Positions 8,582 to 16,316 of a stretch of 58,252 nucleotides of DNA are shown here, piece after piece. The notes below the pieces were generated by a model that saw only the letters and a list, made by a program, of their open reading frames with translations, did not search any database and was not told the DNA's origin. This stretch comes from an uncultured Fusobacteriaceae bacterium (lineage in GTDB: Bacteria > Fusobacteriota > Fusobacteriia > Fusobacteriales > Fusobacteriaceae). A program made the position numbers and the translations under genes. Every line of letters starts with the position of its first letter. Positions within the stretch are counted from its first letter, which is position 1. The stretch spans positions 1 to 58,252 of the forward strand of contig CAMQWJ010000009.1 in NCBI GenBank assembly GCA_947038515.1, written 5' to 3'.

Positions 8582-8956
8582 TTAATATTGACCTTCTGAT
8601 AGAAGAACGTTGTCTCCAATATCAGGATCTAGGACAAGAGTGATTAGAACTTTTTGAGTACTTCCAAGTGTAGTTCTTAACTCATTTGCCATGTTGGTAG
8701 CAATTTTTTTGTATGCTTCCTTATTGAATTTATCCCAACTCCCTTTACCTATAAAAGTTTCCACTTCGATATTAATGAAAGGTATGTTATTGATTACTCC
8801 AATATCTACATCATCAATTTTTAATTGAGTAGTTCCATCAGTAAGTTGTGTGTGCTTCAATTCAAATCTATCCTCAAGAATATCAAAGCTATTGCTGCTA
8901 TCAGCAAAAGTAAGGAATGAACCAAGTAAGAATGAAACTAATAATAATTTTTTCAT
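8582..8956 (-). CDS. Small secreted protein, unknown function
   Basis: 124 residues starting with a clear Sec signal peptide (MKKLLLVSFLLGSFLTFADS, cleavage probably after the first FA). The mature part is acidic and contains no Cys or catalytic motif I recognise; the stretch FINIEVETFIGKGSWDKFNKEAYKKI is followed by a helical NMANELRTTLG. It is expected in the periplasm or outside. It has its own promoter, a GGAGG site nine bases before ATG, and its own terminator, so it is a free-standing transcription unit. I do not recognise the family and give no function. Confidence 0.8.
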   Translation of the reverse strand: MKKLLLVSFLLGSFLTFADSSNSFDILEDRFELKHTQLTDGTTQLKIDDVDIGVINNIPFINIEVETFIGKGSWDKFNKEAYKKIATNMANELRTTLGSTQKVLITLVLDPDIGDNVLLSEGQY

Positions 8957-8998
8957 ATAAACCTCCTTAAAATAAATATGTATTTATGGGACGTATAT

Positions 8999-9027
8999 AT
9001 TATACACCTTAGGGAGGAAAATAACAA
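8999..9027 (-). promoter_or_regulatory. Promoter of the small secreted protein gene
   Basis: On the minus strand: TTGTTA (9027-9022), a 17-bp spacer and a consensus TATAAT (9004-8999), about 40 bases before the start codon. Confidence 0.65.
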
Positions 9028-9051
9028 TATATATTTGAAAATTATGAAGTT

Positions 9052-9083
9052 AATAGAGAGGTATAATAATAGAGAGGTATAAG
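9052..9083 (+). repeat. Tandem 16-bp duplication upstream of hemW
   Basis: AATAGAGAGGTATAAT (9052-9067) is followed directly by AATAGAGAGGTATAAG (9068-9083), 15 of 16 identical. Each copy ends in a -10-like hexamer (TATAAT, TATAAG), 28-44 bases before the hemW start. Confidence 0.8.
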
Positions 9084-9110
9084 GTACAAGAACTAAGGAG
9101 TAAAAATAAT

Positions 9111-10214
9111 ATGCTTTTAAATAAAATAGAAAAAAAATTAGGACTATATATTCATATTCCTTTTTGCCTAAAAAAATGTAATTATTGTGATTTTTTATCA
9201 TTTTCAAATATAAGTAATCAAAAAATTCAAGAATATGTTAAATATCTCTGTGAAGAAATAAAAATTTATTCTGAATATAGTTATGATACTATTTATTTTG
9301 GTGGTGGAACTCCTTCGTTATTAAATCCTAAATTAATAGAGAAAATTTTATTAGAAATTAAGAATTGGAAAATAGCTAAAGAGATTACAATAGAAATAAA
9401 TCCAGGTACGATTAGTATAAAAGAACTGGAAGCTTTAAAAGAAATAGGTATAAATAGACTGAGTATAGGAATTCAAAGTTTTGATCCGACTACGTTGGAG
9501 GTATTAGGGCGAATTCATACAAGAGAGAAAAGTTTAGAACTATATCATAGTGCAAGAGAGGTAGGCTTTAAAAATATAAGTTTAGATTTGATGTTTGCAA
9601 CTCCTGGTCAGACGAAAGAAGAGTTAGAAAATGATTTGAAAGAGATCTTTAAGTTAAATCCAGAGCATTTTTCTATATATTCTCTTAGTTGGGAAAAAGG
9701 AACACCATTTTATAAAAAACTATTAGCAGGAGAGCTTTCAGAGACAGATGAAGAATTAGAAAGTGAAATGTTTGAAATGATTATATTGAAAGCGAAAGAA
9801 AATGGCTATACTCAATATGAAGTTTCAAATTTTTCAAAAAAAGGTTATGAATCTGAACATAATAAAAAATATTGGAAAAATAGTGAGTATGTAGGAGTGG
9901 GTGTAGGTGCCAGTGGGTATTTAAATGGTGTTAGATATAAAAATAGTGAAATAATAGAAGAGTATTATAAGAAGTTAGATCTTTTAGAGCTTCCTATGTT
10001 TGAAGAGGAAATACAAAATGAAAAAACTATAAAAGAGTATTATTATATGATGGGATTACGCCTTTTGGAAGAGGGAGTAATACCCTATGTAGAAGATGAA
10101 GAAAAATTTGAAAAGATGAGAGAGCAAGGATTTTTAAATAAAAAAAATAAAAATTATACTCTTACAAAGAAAGGACTTTTTCTTGCAAATGATGTGATTA
10201 TAGAATTACTTTAA
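9111..10214 (+). CDS. hemW: HemW-type radical SAM protein
   Basis: Radical SAM protein of the HemW (oxygen-independent coproporphyrinogen oxidase-like) family, a heme chaperone in characterised cases. 367 residues. The 4Fe-4S ligands Cys19, Cys23 and Cys26 are in IPFCLKKCNYCDF; YFGGGTPSLL binds SAM; GIQSFDPTTLEVLGRIH is typical of the family. True HemN has an additional N-terminal region that is absent here, so coproporphyrinogen oxidation is not claimed. AAGGAG lies about ten bases before ATG 9111. yggS and sepF follow closely. Confidence 0.9.
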   Translation: MLLNKIEKKLGLYIHIPFCLKKCNYCDFLSFSNISNQKIQEYVKYLCEEIKIYSEYSYDTIYFGGGTPSLLNPKLIEKILLEIKNWKIAKEITIEINPGTISIKELEALKEIGINRLSIGIQSFDPTTLEVLGRIHTREKSLELYHSAREVGFKNISLDLMFATPGQTKEELENDLKEIFKLNPEHFSIYSLSWEKGTPFYKKLLAGELSETDEELESEMFEMIILKAKENGYTQYEVSNFSKKGYESEHNKKYWKNSEYVGVGVGASGYLNGVRYKNSEIIEEYYKKLDLLELPMFEEEIQNEKTIKEYYYMMGLRLLEEGVIPYVEDEEKFEKMREQGFLNKKNKNYTLTKKGLFLANDVIIELL

Positions 10215-10241
10215 AGATATAAATAGAGAGGGAATAGAATA

Positions 10242-10949
10242 ATGAATGAAAAACGAAAAAAATTAATAGAAAATAATATTGAAAAAATTAATAAAGATAT
10301 ACATATTCATTCTAAAACTCCAGAAGTAGTAAAATTAGTAGTGGTTACAAAATTCGCAGAACTTGAAGATGTAGAAATACTATATGAATTGGGCTTAAGA
10401 GACTATGGAGAAAATAAAGTTCAAAAAATAAAAGAAAAAAAAGAGTACTTTGAAAATAAAAAAAATGATATAAAATGGAATTTTATTGGTAATTTACAAA
10501 AAAATAAGGTAAAATACATTGCAGAGGATATATGTTTAATCCATTCTATAAATAAATTATCTTTAGCTTCAGAAATAGAGAAGCAAGGTAAGAAATATAA
10601 TAGAGTAATAAAAGGATTGATAGAAATAAATATCTCTAACGAGGAAGGAAAAGAGGGATATATTTTAGAGGAGTTTCTAGAAGATATACCAGAATATTTG
10701 AAAATGGAAAATTTAAAAATTGTTGGTTTGATGGCTATGGCTCCATTTACAAGTGATGATGAGATTATAAGAACAGTGTTTTCTAAAATGAAGAAATTAC
10801 TAGAGGAGCTTAATTGTCGTTTTTTTAAAGGAGAATTAGTTGAGCTTTCAATGGGAATGTCTAATGATTATAAAATAGCTCTTGAAGAAGGGGCTACTAT
10901 TATAAGGGTAGGAACAAAAATATTTGAGGAGGAAAAATGGGAAAAGTAA
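10242..10949 (+). CDS. yggS: YggS/PROSC pyridoxal-phosphate homeostasis protein
   Basis: Single-domain PLP-binding protein with an alanine racemase-type barrel; it buffers free PLP rather than catalysing a known reaction. 235 residues. The PLP lysine is Lys37 in VVVTKFAELED, and DYGENKVQ, WNFIGNLQKNKVKYI and LSMGMSNDYKIALEEGATIIRVGT are family blocks. It overlaps sepF by 13 bases, a linkage seen in many bacteria where yggS and sepF sit together. Its own ribosome binding site is GAGAGGGAAT, weaker than its neighbours'. Confidence 0.93.
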   Translation: MNEKRKKLIENNIEKINKDIHIHSKTPEVVKLVVVTKFAELEDVEILYELGLRDYGENKVQKIKEKKEYFENKKNDIKWNFIGNLQKNKVKYIAEDICLIHSINKLSLASEIEKQGKKYNRVIKGLIEINISNEEGKEGYILEEFLEDIPEYLKMENLKIVGLMAMAPFTSDDEIIRTVFSKMKKLLEELNCRFFKGELVELSMGMSNDYKIALEEGATIIRVGTKIFEEEKWEK

Positions 10950-11464
10950 TGAGTAAATTAAAAGAATTCTTAGGGGTTGAGGATATCTCTAATCCAGAAG
11001 TAGAAGAAATTGTAAGTGAGGAAAAAATAGAAGAAGTTAAAATAAAAAAAAGTGAGGAAACTTTTAATTCAGTTGTGAAAGAAAAGGAAAATATAGTAAA
11101 TGAAGAGATAAAAGTGAATAAAGAGTTGTTGAACAATGATACTAGTAGTGAAAATAGTGATGGAGAGGAAGAAAGTATAAACTATCAAACTATTTTTATC
11201 GATCCAAAATCTTTTAATGATTGCAAAAAAATTGCTAAATATATAAAAAATGATAAAATGGTTACTTTGAATTTAGAGTATTTGAATTCTGAAACTGCTC
11301 AAAGAATGATGGATTTCTTAATGGGAGTTATGTTAGTAAAGGGAGCTAGTTTTATAGAGATAAGCAAAAAAGTTTATACTGCTGTTCCAGGAAATATTAA
11401 GGTTCATTATGAAGGTAAAAAAAACCTTAATGATAAAATGTATTCAGAAATGAGTGAGGAATAA
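10937..11464 (+). CDS. sepF: Cell division protein SepF
   Basis: FtsZ-binding division protein acting at the septal membrane. 175 residues: an N-terminal amphipathic region (MGKVMSKLKEFLGVED) suited to membrane contact, an acidic variable linker of about 70 residues, then the SepF domain (TIFIDPKSFNDCKKIAKYI ... TAQRMMDFLMGVMLVKGASFIEI ... AVPGNIKV). It starts inside the end of yggS with GAGGAGG five bases upstream, so the two are translationally coupled. SepF is mostly known from Gram-positives, cyanobacteria and archaea; its presence here is consistent with Fusobacteriota. Confidence 0.9.
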   Translation: MGKVMSKLKEFLGVEDISNPEVEEIVSEEKIEEVKIKKSEETFNSVVKEKENIVNEEIKVNKELLNNDTSSENSDGEEESINYQTIFIDPKSFNDCKKIAKYIKNDKMVTLNLEYLNSETAQRMMDFLMGVMLVKGASFIEISKKVYTAVPGNIKVHYEGKKNLNDKMYSEMSEE

Positions 11465-11467
11465 GCT

Positions 11468-12505
11468 ATGGAAAGAAAAAAAATCAAAGCTTTAGCTCTC
11501 TTTTCAGGTGGTCTAGATAGTGTATTAGCTATAAAGTTGATGGAAAAACAGGGCATAGAAGTAATCGCTTTGAATTTTGTTTCATATTTTTTTGGTGGTA
11601 AAAATGAAAAAGCAGAAAAAATGGCAAATCAACTAGGAGTCCAGCTGGAATATATAGATTTTAAAACTAGACATCTAGAGGTAGTGAAAGAACCTGTTTA
11701 TGGACGGGGAAAGAATATGAATCCTTGTATCGATTGTCATTCTTTAATGTTTAAAGTTGCAGGAGAGTTATTAGAAAAATATGAAGCCGATTTTATAATA
11801 TCGGGAGAAGTTTTGGGTCAAAGACCTATGTCACAAAATTCCCAGGCTTTAGAGAGAGTTAAAGAATTATCTGGAATGGGTGATTATTTAGTTAGACCAC
11901 TTTCAGCAAAATTGCTTCCCATTTCAAAACCAGAAGAACTAGGGTGGATAAATAGAGAGCTTTTACTTGATATAGAAGGGAGAAGTAGAAAATATCAAAT
12001 GGAACTTACTGAAGAATATGGAATAGTAGACTATCCAAGTCCTGGTGGCGGTTGTCTTTTGACAGATATAGATTATTCAAAAAAACTTTCAGTTTTTGAA
12101 GAAGATGAAATGTTGGAAAATGAATTTAACTATCTATTTAACTTAACTAAAATTGCACGTATGTTTAGGTTTGGAGAAAAAAAATATGTTTTTGTTGGAA
12201 GAGATAATGAGGGGAATCATAAAGTAATGGAGTATCAAGAAAAAGCTGATCATATAATTAGAGCTTTTGATACACCAGGTCCTGTGATAGGGTTATTTGG
12301 AGATTTTCAGGAGGAAGAGATAGAACTTGCCTGTAAATTTTTCTCTAGATACTCCAAAGTAAAAGGAAAAGAAGTAGTTAGTTTATTATTAGATAATCAA
12401 AAAAAGACCATTTCGACCATTGATGTTGAAGAGATTGAAGGATTAATGAGAGAATATCAAAAAATAGATAAAAAAAGAAGAAATTTAATCTTTAATAAAA
12501 GATAA
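11468..12505 (+). CDS. PP-loop ATP pyrophosphatase, tRNA thiolation-like
   Basis: 345-residue protein with an N-type ATP pyrophosphatase domain: SGGLDS at residues 13-18, a NPCIDCHSLMFK block resembling the catalytic Cys region of MnmA-type thiouridylases, GQRPMSQ, and a second Cys in SPGGGCLLTD. Two well-placed cysteines suggest sulfur transfer to tRNA. The C-terminal part (about 200-345) resembles the RNA-binding extension of proteins often annotated as ThiI- or TrmU-like with an NFACT-type domain. True MnmA is longer and differently ordered, so I do not use a gene symbol. It starts four bases after sepF. Confidence 0.65.
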   Translation: MERKKIKALALFSGGLDSVLAIKLMEKQGIEVIALNFVSYFFGGKNEKAEKMANQLGVQLEYIDFKTRHLEVVKEPVYGRGKNMNPCIDCHSLMFKVAGELLEKYEADFIISGEVLGQRPMSQNSQALERVKELSGMGDYLVRPLSAKLLPISKPEELGWINRELLLDIEGRSRKYQMELTEEYGIVDYPSPGGGCLLTDIDYSKKLSVFEEDEMLENEFNYLFNLTKIARMFRFGEKKYVFVGRDNEGNHKVMEYQEKADHIIRAFDTPGPVIGLFGDFQEEEIELACKFFSRYSKVKGKEVVSLLLDNQKKTISTIDVEEIEGLMREYQKIDKKRRNLIFNKR

Positions 12506-12525
12506 AATTACAATAACTATAATTT

Positions 12526-12561
12526 ATTAAGGGGTCCTTCTAAGAAGAATCCCTTATTTTA
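12526..12561 (+). terminator. Intrinsic terminator after the PP-loop gene
   Basis: ATTAAGGGGTCCTTC and GAAGAATCCCTTAT form a hairpin with a TAA loop, followed by TTTT. It separates the yggS-sepF group from citC. Confidence 0.7.
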
Positions 12562-12583
12562 AAATGAATAAAAGGAAGAAAAC

Positions 12584-13660
12584 ATGAACTTGGAATATAT
12601 AAACCTAAAAAGTGAAAGTCAAAAAAAAGAAGTTAAAGAATTTTTGAAAATACTGGATTTAGAATATGAAGCAGGCATGGATTCAACAATTGTTATGAGA
12701 AATAATGATTATAAAATAGTAGCGACAGCTTCTAAAAATAAGAATGTTATTAAATGTTTTGGAATAGATTTAACCATGAGAGGGGAAGGTCTTGCAAATA
12801 TAATGCTAACAGAACTAATTAATAAAAGTTTCCAAGAAGGAAATTATCATAATTTTCTTTTTACTAAACCCAGTAATTTAGAGATATTTACAGGAATAGG
12901 TTTTAAAGTTATTTCTAAAACTGATAAAGTAGCATTTTTAGAAATTGGAATACAAAATATAGAAAAAACCATTGAAAAAATAAAGAATGATATATTTATT
13001 GAGTTAGAGGATAAAAGGAAAGCGAGAGTTGAAGGAGATTTATTAGATAAACCAAGATCAATGATTGTTATGAATTGTAACCCTTTTACACTGGGACATC
13101 TTTTTTTGATAGAACAAGCAAGTAAGAATAGTAGGGAAGTTTTAGTTTTTATTGTTGAAGAAGATAAATCAGTATTTCCCTTTGAAGTAAGATATGAATT
13201 AGTAAAGGAAGGAACAAAACATCTTGAAAACGTTGTAGTGATAAGAGGAACAGAATATATAATATCTTCAGCAACTTTTCCTAGTTACTTTTTGAAAAAA
13301 GAAGATGATACTATGCTGGAATATATTAAGTTAGATGTAACTGTAACGGCAGAACATTTTTGTAAGAAACTCAATATAAAAAGGAGATATGTAGGAGAGG
13401 AACCATATTGTGAAATAACAAAAAAATATAATGAAACAATGAAGGTAATATTGGAGAAAAATCTTATAGAAGTTGTGGAAATTCCAAGGAAAGAAAAAAA
13501 TAATAAGGCTATAAGTGCTTCTGAAGTAAGAGAACTTATGAAAGAGGGGAAAGAAAAACAGTTGGAAGAAATGGTTCCAAAAATTACTTATGATTTTATA
13601 ATGTCTGAAAAAAGTAGGGGGATTAAGGAAAGTATTCAAAAGTTGAATTCTTTTTGCTAA
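12584..13660 (+). CDS. citC: [Citrate (pro-3S)-lyase] ligase
   Basis: Acetylates the thiol of the prosthetic group on the citrate lyase acyl carrier protein, using acetate and ATP. 358 residues: an N-terminal GNAT-like domain (about 1-120, with GIDLTMRGEGLANIMLTELI), then a nucleotidyltransferase domain whose NPFTLGHLFLIE contains His172 of the T/HxGH motif. ISASEVRELMKEG near the end matches the family's second ATP-binding block. AAAGGAAG precedes ATG 12584. It is followed by the citXG fusion, so two activation genes for a citrate or citramalate lyase are present here, but no lyase subunits. Confidence 0.92.
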   Translation: MNLEYINLKSESQKKEVKEFLKILDLEYEAGMDSTIVMRNNDYKIVATASKNKNVIKCFGIDLTMRGEGLANIMLTELINKSFQEGNYHNFLFTKPSNLEIFTGIGFKVISKTDKVAFLEIGIQNIEKTIEKIKNDIFIELEDKRKARVEGDLLDKPRSMIVMNCNPFTLGHLFLIEQASKNSREVLVFIVEEDKSVFPFEVRYELVKEGTKHLENVVVIRGTEYIISSATFPSYFLKKEDDTMLEYIKLDVTVTAEHFCKKLNIKRRYVGEEPYCEITKKYNETMKVILEKNLIEVVEIPRKEKNNKAISASEVRELMKEGKEKQLEEMVPKITYDFIMSEKSRGIKESIQKLNSFC

Positions 13661-13666
13661 TTAAAT

Positions 13667-15067
13667 ATGGAAATTGAGGTTGAGTTGAAAATACCCATAA
13701 AAAAAAATTTTGATATAAGAGAATTTCTAGAAGAACGAGAAAAAAGAGTTTTATATCAAAGAGAATTAATAAAAAAATGGGGAACCAGTATTATCTCTAT
13801 GAGAGCCAATTATCCAGGTGAAGAAAAAAATGAAGCTCTTCCTCTGAACATAGTAGAGATAGTTAAAAATGAAATATGTGATATATTAAAAAATAAAATT
13901 ATAGGTATAGAAAAATTAAATACTCTAGAAGGTAGAAGCTATATAATTGGAATAGATATGCCGGAAATGGAGATAAAAAAAATAAGTATTGAAGTAGAAG
14001 AAAACCATTTGTTAGGACGTTGTGTAGATATTGATATTTTTTCTTCAGAAGGAACTCCAATATCAAGAGAAAATTTGGGATATTCAAAAAGAAAATGCTA
14101 CATTTGTGGAGAATCTGCTTTTGTTTGTGGTCGTAGTGGAAAACATAGTTTAATAGAGATAAAAGAAAATATTCGTCAAAGATATGAAGAATATCTCGTA
14201 ACACAACAAAGAAATGAAAATTATAGTGATGGGCTAGCAGATTTAGCTCTTAAATCTATGATATTGGAAGTTTCTACAAACCCATCCTTTGGGTTGGTGT
14301 CACCAATGACAAAAGGGGCACATGATGATATGGATTTTTTTATGTTTATTGATAGCTCTTTTGCTATAAAACCATACTTAAAAGAAATGGCTATGTGTGG
14401 GTTTTCTTCTCTCCCTTTAAAGATAATTTTTCAAAAAATAAAGAATATTGGTATAGAAGCTGAAAAGAAGATGTTTGAAATAACAAAAGGAGTAAATACT
14501 CATAAGGGAATGATATTTTTACTTGGAATAGGAATTTCAGCAGTGGGGAAATGTTTGTATGAAAAAAAAAATAATAAAGAAATAAAAAAAATAATTATTG
14601 AAATGTGTAGTGACATATTGAAAGATTTTGAAGACATTAATAAAAAAGAGAAAATAACCAATGGAGAAAAACTATATTTAGAATATGGAGTGACAGGAGT
14701 TAGAGGCGAAGTCTTTAATGGATTAGAGATTGTATTTGAAAAAGGTCTGAAAGAATTAGAAAAATTATTGCTCGGAGGAGTAAAAATTAATTCAGCAATG
14801 GTACAAACTCTCTTGTATTATATGACCTTTGTAGAGGATACTACAATTCTTCATAGACATAAACTTAAAGGTTTAAAAGCAGTTCAAGAAGAAACAAAAG
14901 AAGTTTATGAAATAGGTGGATATTTAATAAAAGAGGGACAAACAAAAATAGAAGAGTTGGAAAAAAAATATACAAAAAATAGAATAAGTCCCGGTGGAAG
15001 TGCTGATTTACTAGCAATTACTTTGTTTTTTTATGAAGTTAAACAAAAATATTTTAACGGTGTATAA
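13667..15067 (+). CDS. citXG: CitX-CitG fusion: prosthetic group transferase and synthase
   Basis: Makes and attaches the 2'-(5''-triphosphoribosyl)-3'-dephospho-CoA group of citrate lyase. 466 residues in two parts. Residues 1 to about 165 are CitX (holo-ACP synthase), with SMRANYPGEEKN and a Cys-rich KRKCYICGESAFVCGRSGKH block. About 190-466 are CitG, with FGLVSPMTKGAHDDMDF, GVNTHKGMIF, DTTILHRHKL and SPGGSADLLA. Fused CitXG proteins are known. ATG 13667 lies six bases after citC and I see no Shine-Dalgarno, so it probably depends on translational coupling. Confidence 0.9.
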   Translation: MEIEVELKIPIKKNFDIREFLEEREKRVLYQRELIKKWGTSIISMRANYPGEEKNEALPLNIVEIVKNEICDILKNKIIGIEKLNTLEGRSYIIGIDMPEMEIKKISIEVEENHLLGRCVDIDIFSSEGTPISRENLGYSKRKCYICGESAFVCGRSGKHSLIEIKENIRQRYEEYLVTQQRNENYSDGLADLALKSMILEVSTNPSFGLVSPMTKGAHDDMDFFMFIDSSFAIKPYLKEMAMCGFSSLPLKIIFQKIKNIGIEAEKKMFEITKGVNTHKGMIFLLGIGISAVGKCLYEKKNNKEIKKIIIEMCSDILKDFEDINKKEKITNGEKLYLEYGVTGVRGEVFNGLEIVFEKGLKELEKLLLGGVKINSAMVQTLLYYMTFVEDTTILHRHKLKGLKAVQEETKEVYEIGGYLIKEGQTKIEELEKKYTKNRISPGGSADLLAITLFFYEVKQKYFNGV

Positions 15068-15102
15068 TATAGTTGATAAAAATGGTTGTTTAGGGAGAAA
15101 AA

Positions 15103-15654
15103 ATGAAGATAGAAATAATAACTCTAGAGGAAGGGATTAAAAATAAGTGGATTGGAGGAGAAACAACTCAACTTTATATCGAACCTACTGGAATGTCTAT
15201 AAAGGAAGAATTTGATTTGAGAATATCAATTGCTAGTGTTAATAAAGGAGAAAATGAATTTTCAAATTTTTCAAATTACAATAGATATTTAACAGTATTA
15301 CAAGGTGAAATAGATCTATCTCAAGATGGAAAAAAAATAAAAATTAAAGAATTAGAAGAATTGAGATTTGATGGAGGAGTAAAAACAATTGGAAAATGTG
15401 CAAATGATATTATGGATTTTAATATTATTTGGAAAAAAGAAATTGGAGAAATTAAAATAAACATTCAAAAGGAAAGTGATGAAAGAAATAGCATAGGGGC
15501 AAATAGTGAAGTCTTTGTCTTTGCCATGGAACAAGTCAAGATTCAAATAGGGGAAATAGAAATTAGGTTGAAGAAAAATCAACTATTGATACTGAAAGAA
15601 AATTATTTGGCTTGTTGTTTTATAGAGGGAAAGTGTATATATGGTTCAAAATAA
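15103..15654 (+). CDS. HutD/Ves-family cupin protein
   Basis: 183-residue protein of the HutD/Ves family of double cupins. The segment DLRISIASVNKGENEFSNFSNYNRYLTVLQGEIDLS fits the family core (a F-x-x-F-x-x-Y-x-R-x-L-x-V-L-x-G-E pattern). HutD is linked to histidine utilisation in Pseudomonas and Ves to cold response in E. coli; the chemical role is unsettled. No hut gene is near. AGGGAG precedes ATG 15103, 35 bases after citXG, so it may share the cit transcript. Confidence 0.75.
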   Translation: MKIEIITLEEGIKNKWIGGETTQLYIEPTGMSIKEEFDLRISIASVNKGENEFSNFSNYNRYLTVLQGEIDLSQDGKKIKIKELEELRFDGGVKTIGKCANDIMDFNIIWKKEIGEIKINIQKESDERNSIGANSEVFVFAMEQVKIQIGEIEIRLKKNQLLILKENYLACCFIEGKCIYGSK

Positions 15655-15692
15655 AAAATAAAAAAATTTTAGAAATGAAAAAGTAAAAAAAG

Positions 15693-15721
15693 TTGACTAA
15701 AAGTAAAAAAAATGGTATGAT
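15693..15721 (+). promoter_or_regulatory. Promoter of the rpmG-trnW-secE-nusG operon
   Basis: TTGACT (15693-15698), a 17-bp spacer and TATGAT (15716-15721) preceded by TGG, an extended -10. The leader to rpmG is about 100 bases and contains the palindrome ACCTTTAAGGT near 15790. Confidence 0.75.
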
Positions 15722-15828
15722 AATTAATGTCTTAAGAAATATATCGATTTAAAAACTCTATTATTACCATAGGATTTAAATATGGGAGGACCTTTAAGGT
15801 ACCGTTAGAGCAAGTGGAGGTGTGAAAG

Positions 15829-15981
15829 TTGAGAGTAAATATTCAATTAGAATGTACAGAGTGTAAAAGAAGAAATTACAGTACTACAAAGAACAAAAAG
15901 AATACTACTGACAGATTAGAAGAAAATAAATACTGTAAGTGGGACAAAAAAGTTACTTTACATAAAGAAACTAAAAAGTAG
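15829..15981 (+). CDS. rpmG: 50S ribosomal protein L33
   Basis: 50-residue L33 starting at TTG 15829 ([21 protein letters not shown]). GGAGG at 15816-15820 gives an eight-base spacing and fixes the start. The first zinc-ribbon pair is present (CTEC), but the second is CKWD where complete L33 has CxxC, so only three of four cysteines remain. The C-terminal VTLHKETKK is typical. The place directly before tRNA-Trp, secE and nusG is conserved in many bacteria and supports the call. Confidence 0.9.
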   Translation: MRVNIQLECTECKRRNYSTTKNKKNTTDRLEENKYCKWDKKVTLHKETKK

Positions 15982-16019
15982 GACTAGTTCTTCGTAGAGA
16001 GAAAGAGGTTACAACATGC

Positions 16020-16095
16020 AGGTCAATGGCTCAATTGGTAGAGTGTCGGTCTCCAAAACCGAGGGTTGTGGGTTCGAGTCCCTCTTGACCTGCCA
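16020..16095 (+). tRNA. tRNA-Trp(CCA)
   Basis: 76-nt cloverleaf: AGGTCAA pairs with TTGACCT, the anticodon stem TCGGT/ACCGA closes loop CTCCAAA (CCA), and the 3' CCA is encoded at 16093-16095. It lies between rpmG and secE with no separate promoter or terminator visible, so it must be cut from the mRNA. Confidence 0.95.
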
Positions 16096-16129
16096 TTATA
16101 AACAAAAAATAAGGTGTAAGGTGGATACA

Positions 16130-16312
16130 ATGAATCTATTGCAAGGAATCCGAATGGAGTACGCTAAGGTTCAATGGCCAAAAAAATCAGAAATTAAACA
16201 TACAACTGTATGGGTAATTGTGATGAGTAGTGTTTTGAGTTTATATTTAGGAGTTTTTGATATAATAGCTTCAAGACTATTGAAAATGCTCGCGTCTGTG
16301 ATTGGAGGTTAA
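16130..16312 (+). CDS. secE: Preprotein translocase subunit SecE
   Basis: Essential small subunit of the SecYEG channel. 60 residues: an amphipathic N-terminal part with EYAKVQWPKKSEI, the family signature, and one membrane helix at about 27-52. The single-helix form is usual outside the Enterobacteria. ATG 16130 is chosen because similarity starts there; the frame stays open upstream into tRNA-Trp, which is not coding. It overlaps nothing and ends four bases before the nusG start. Confidence 0.93.
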   Translation: MNLLQGIRMEYAKVQWPKKSEIKHTTVWVIVMSSVLSLYLGVFDIIASRLLKMLASVIGG

Positions 16313-16316
16313 TACA

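Noticed and set aside
16016-16129. 38-codon N-terminal extension of secE through tRNA-Trp
   Set aside because: The sequence is fully accounted for by the tRNA.
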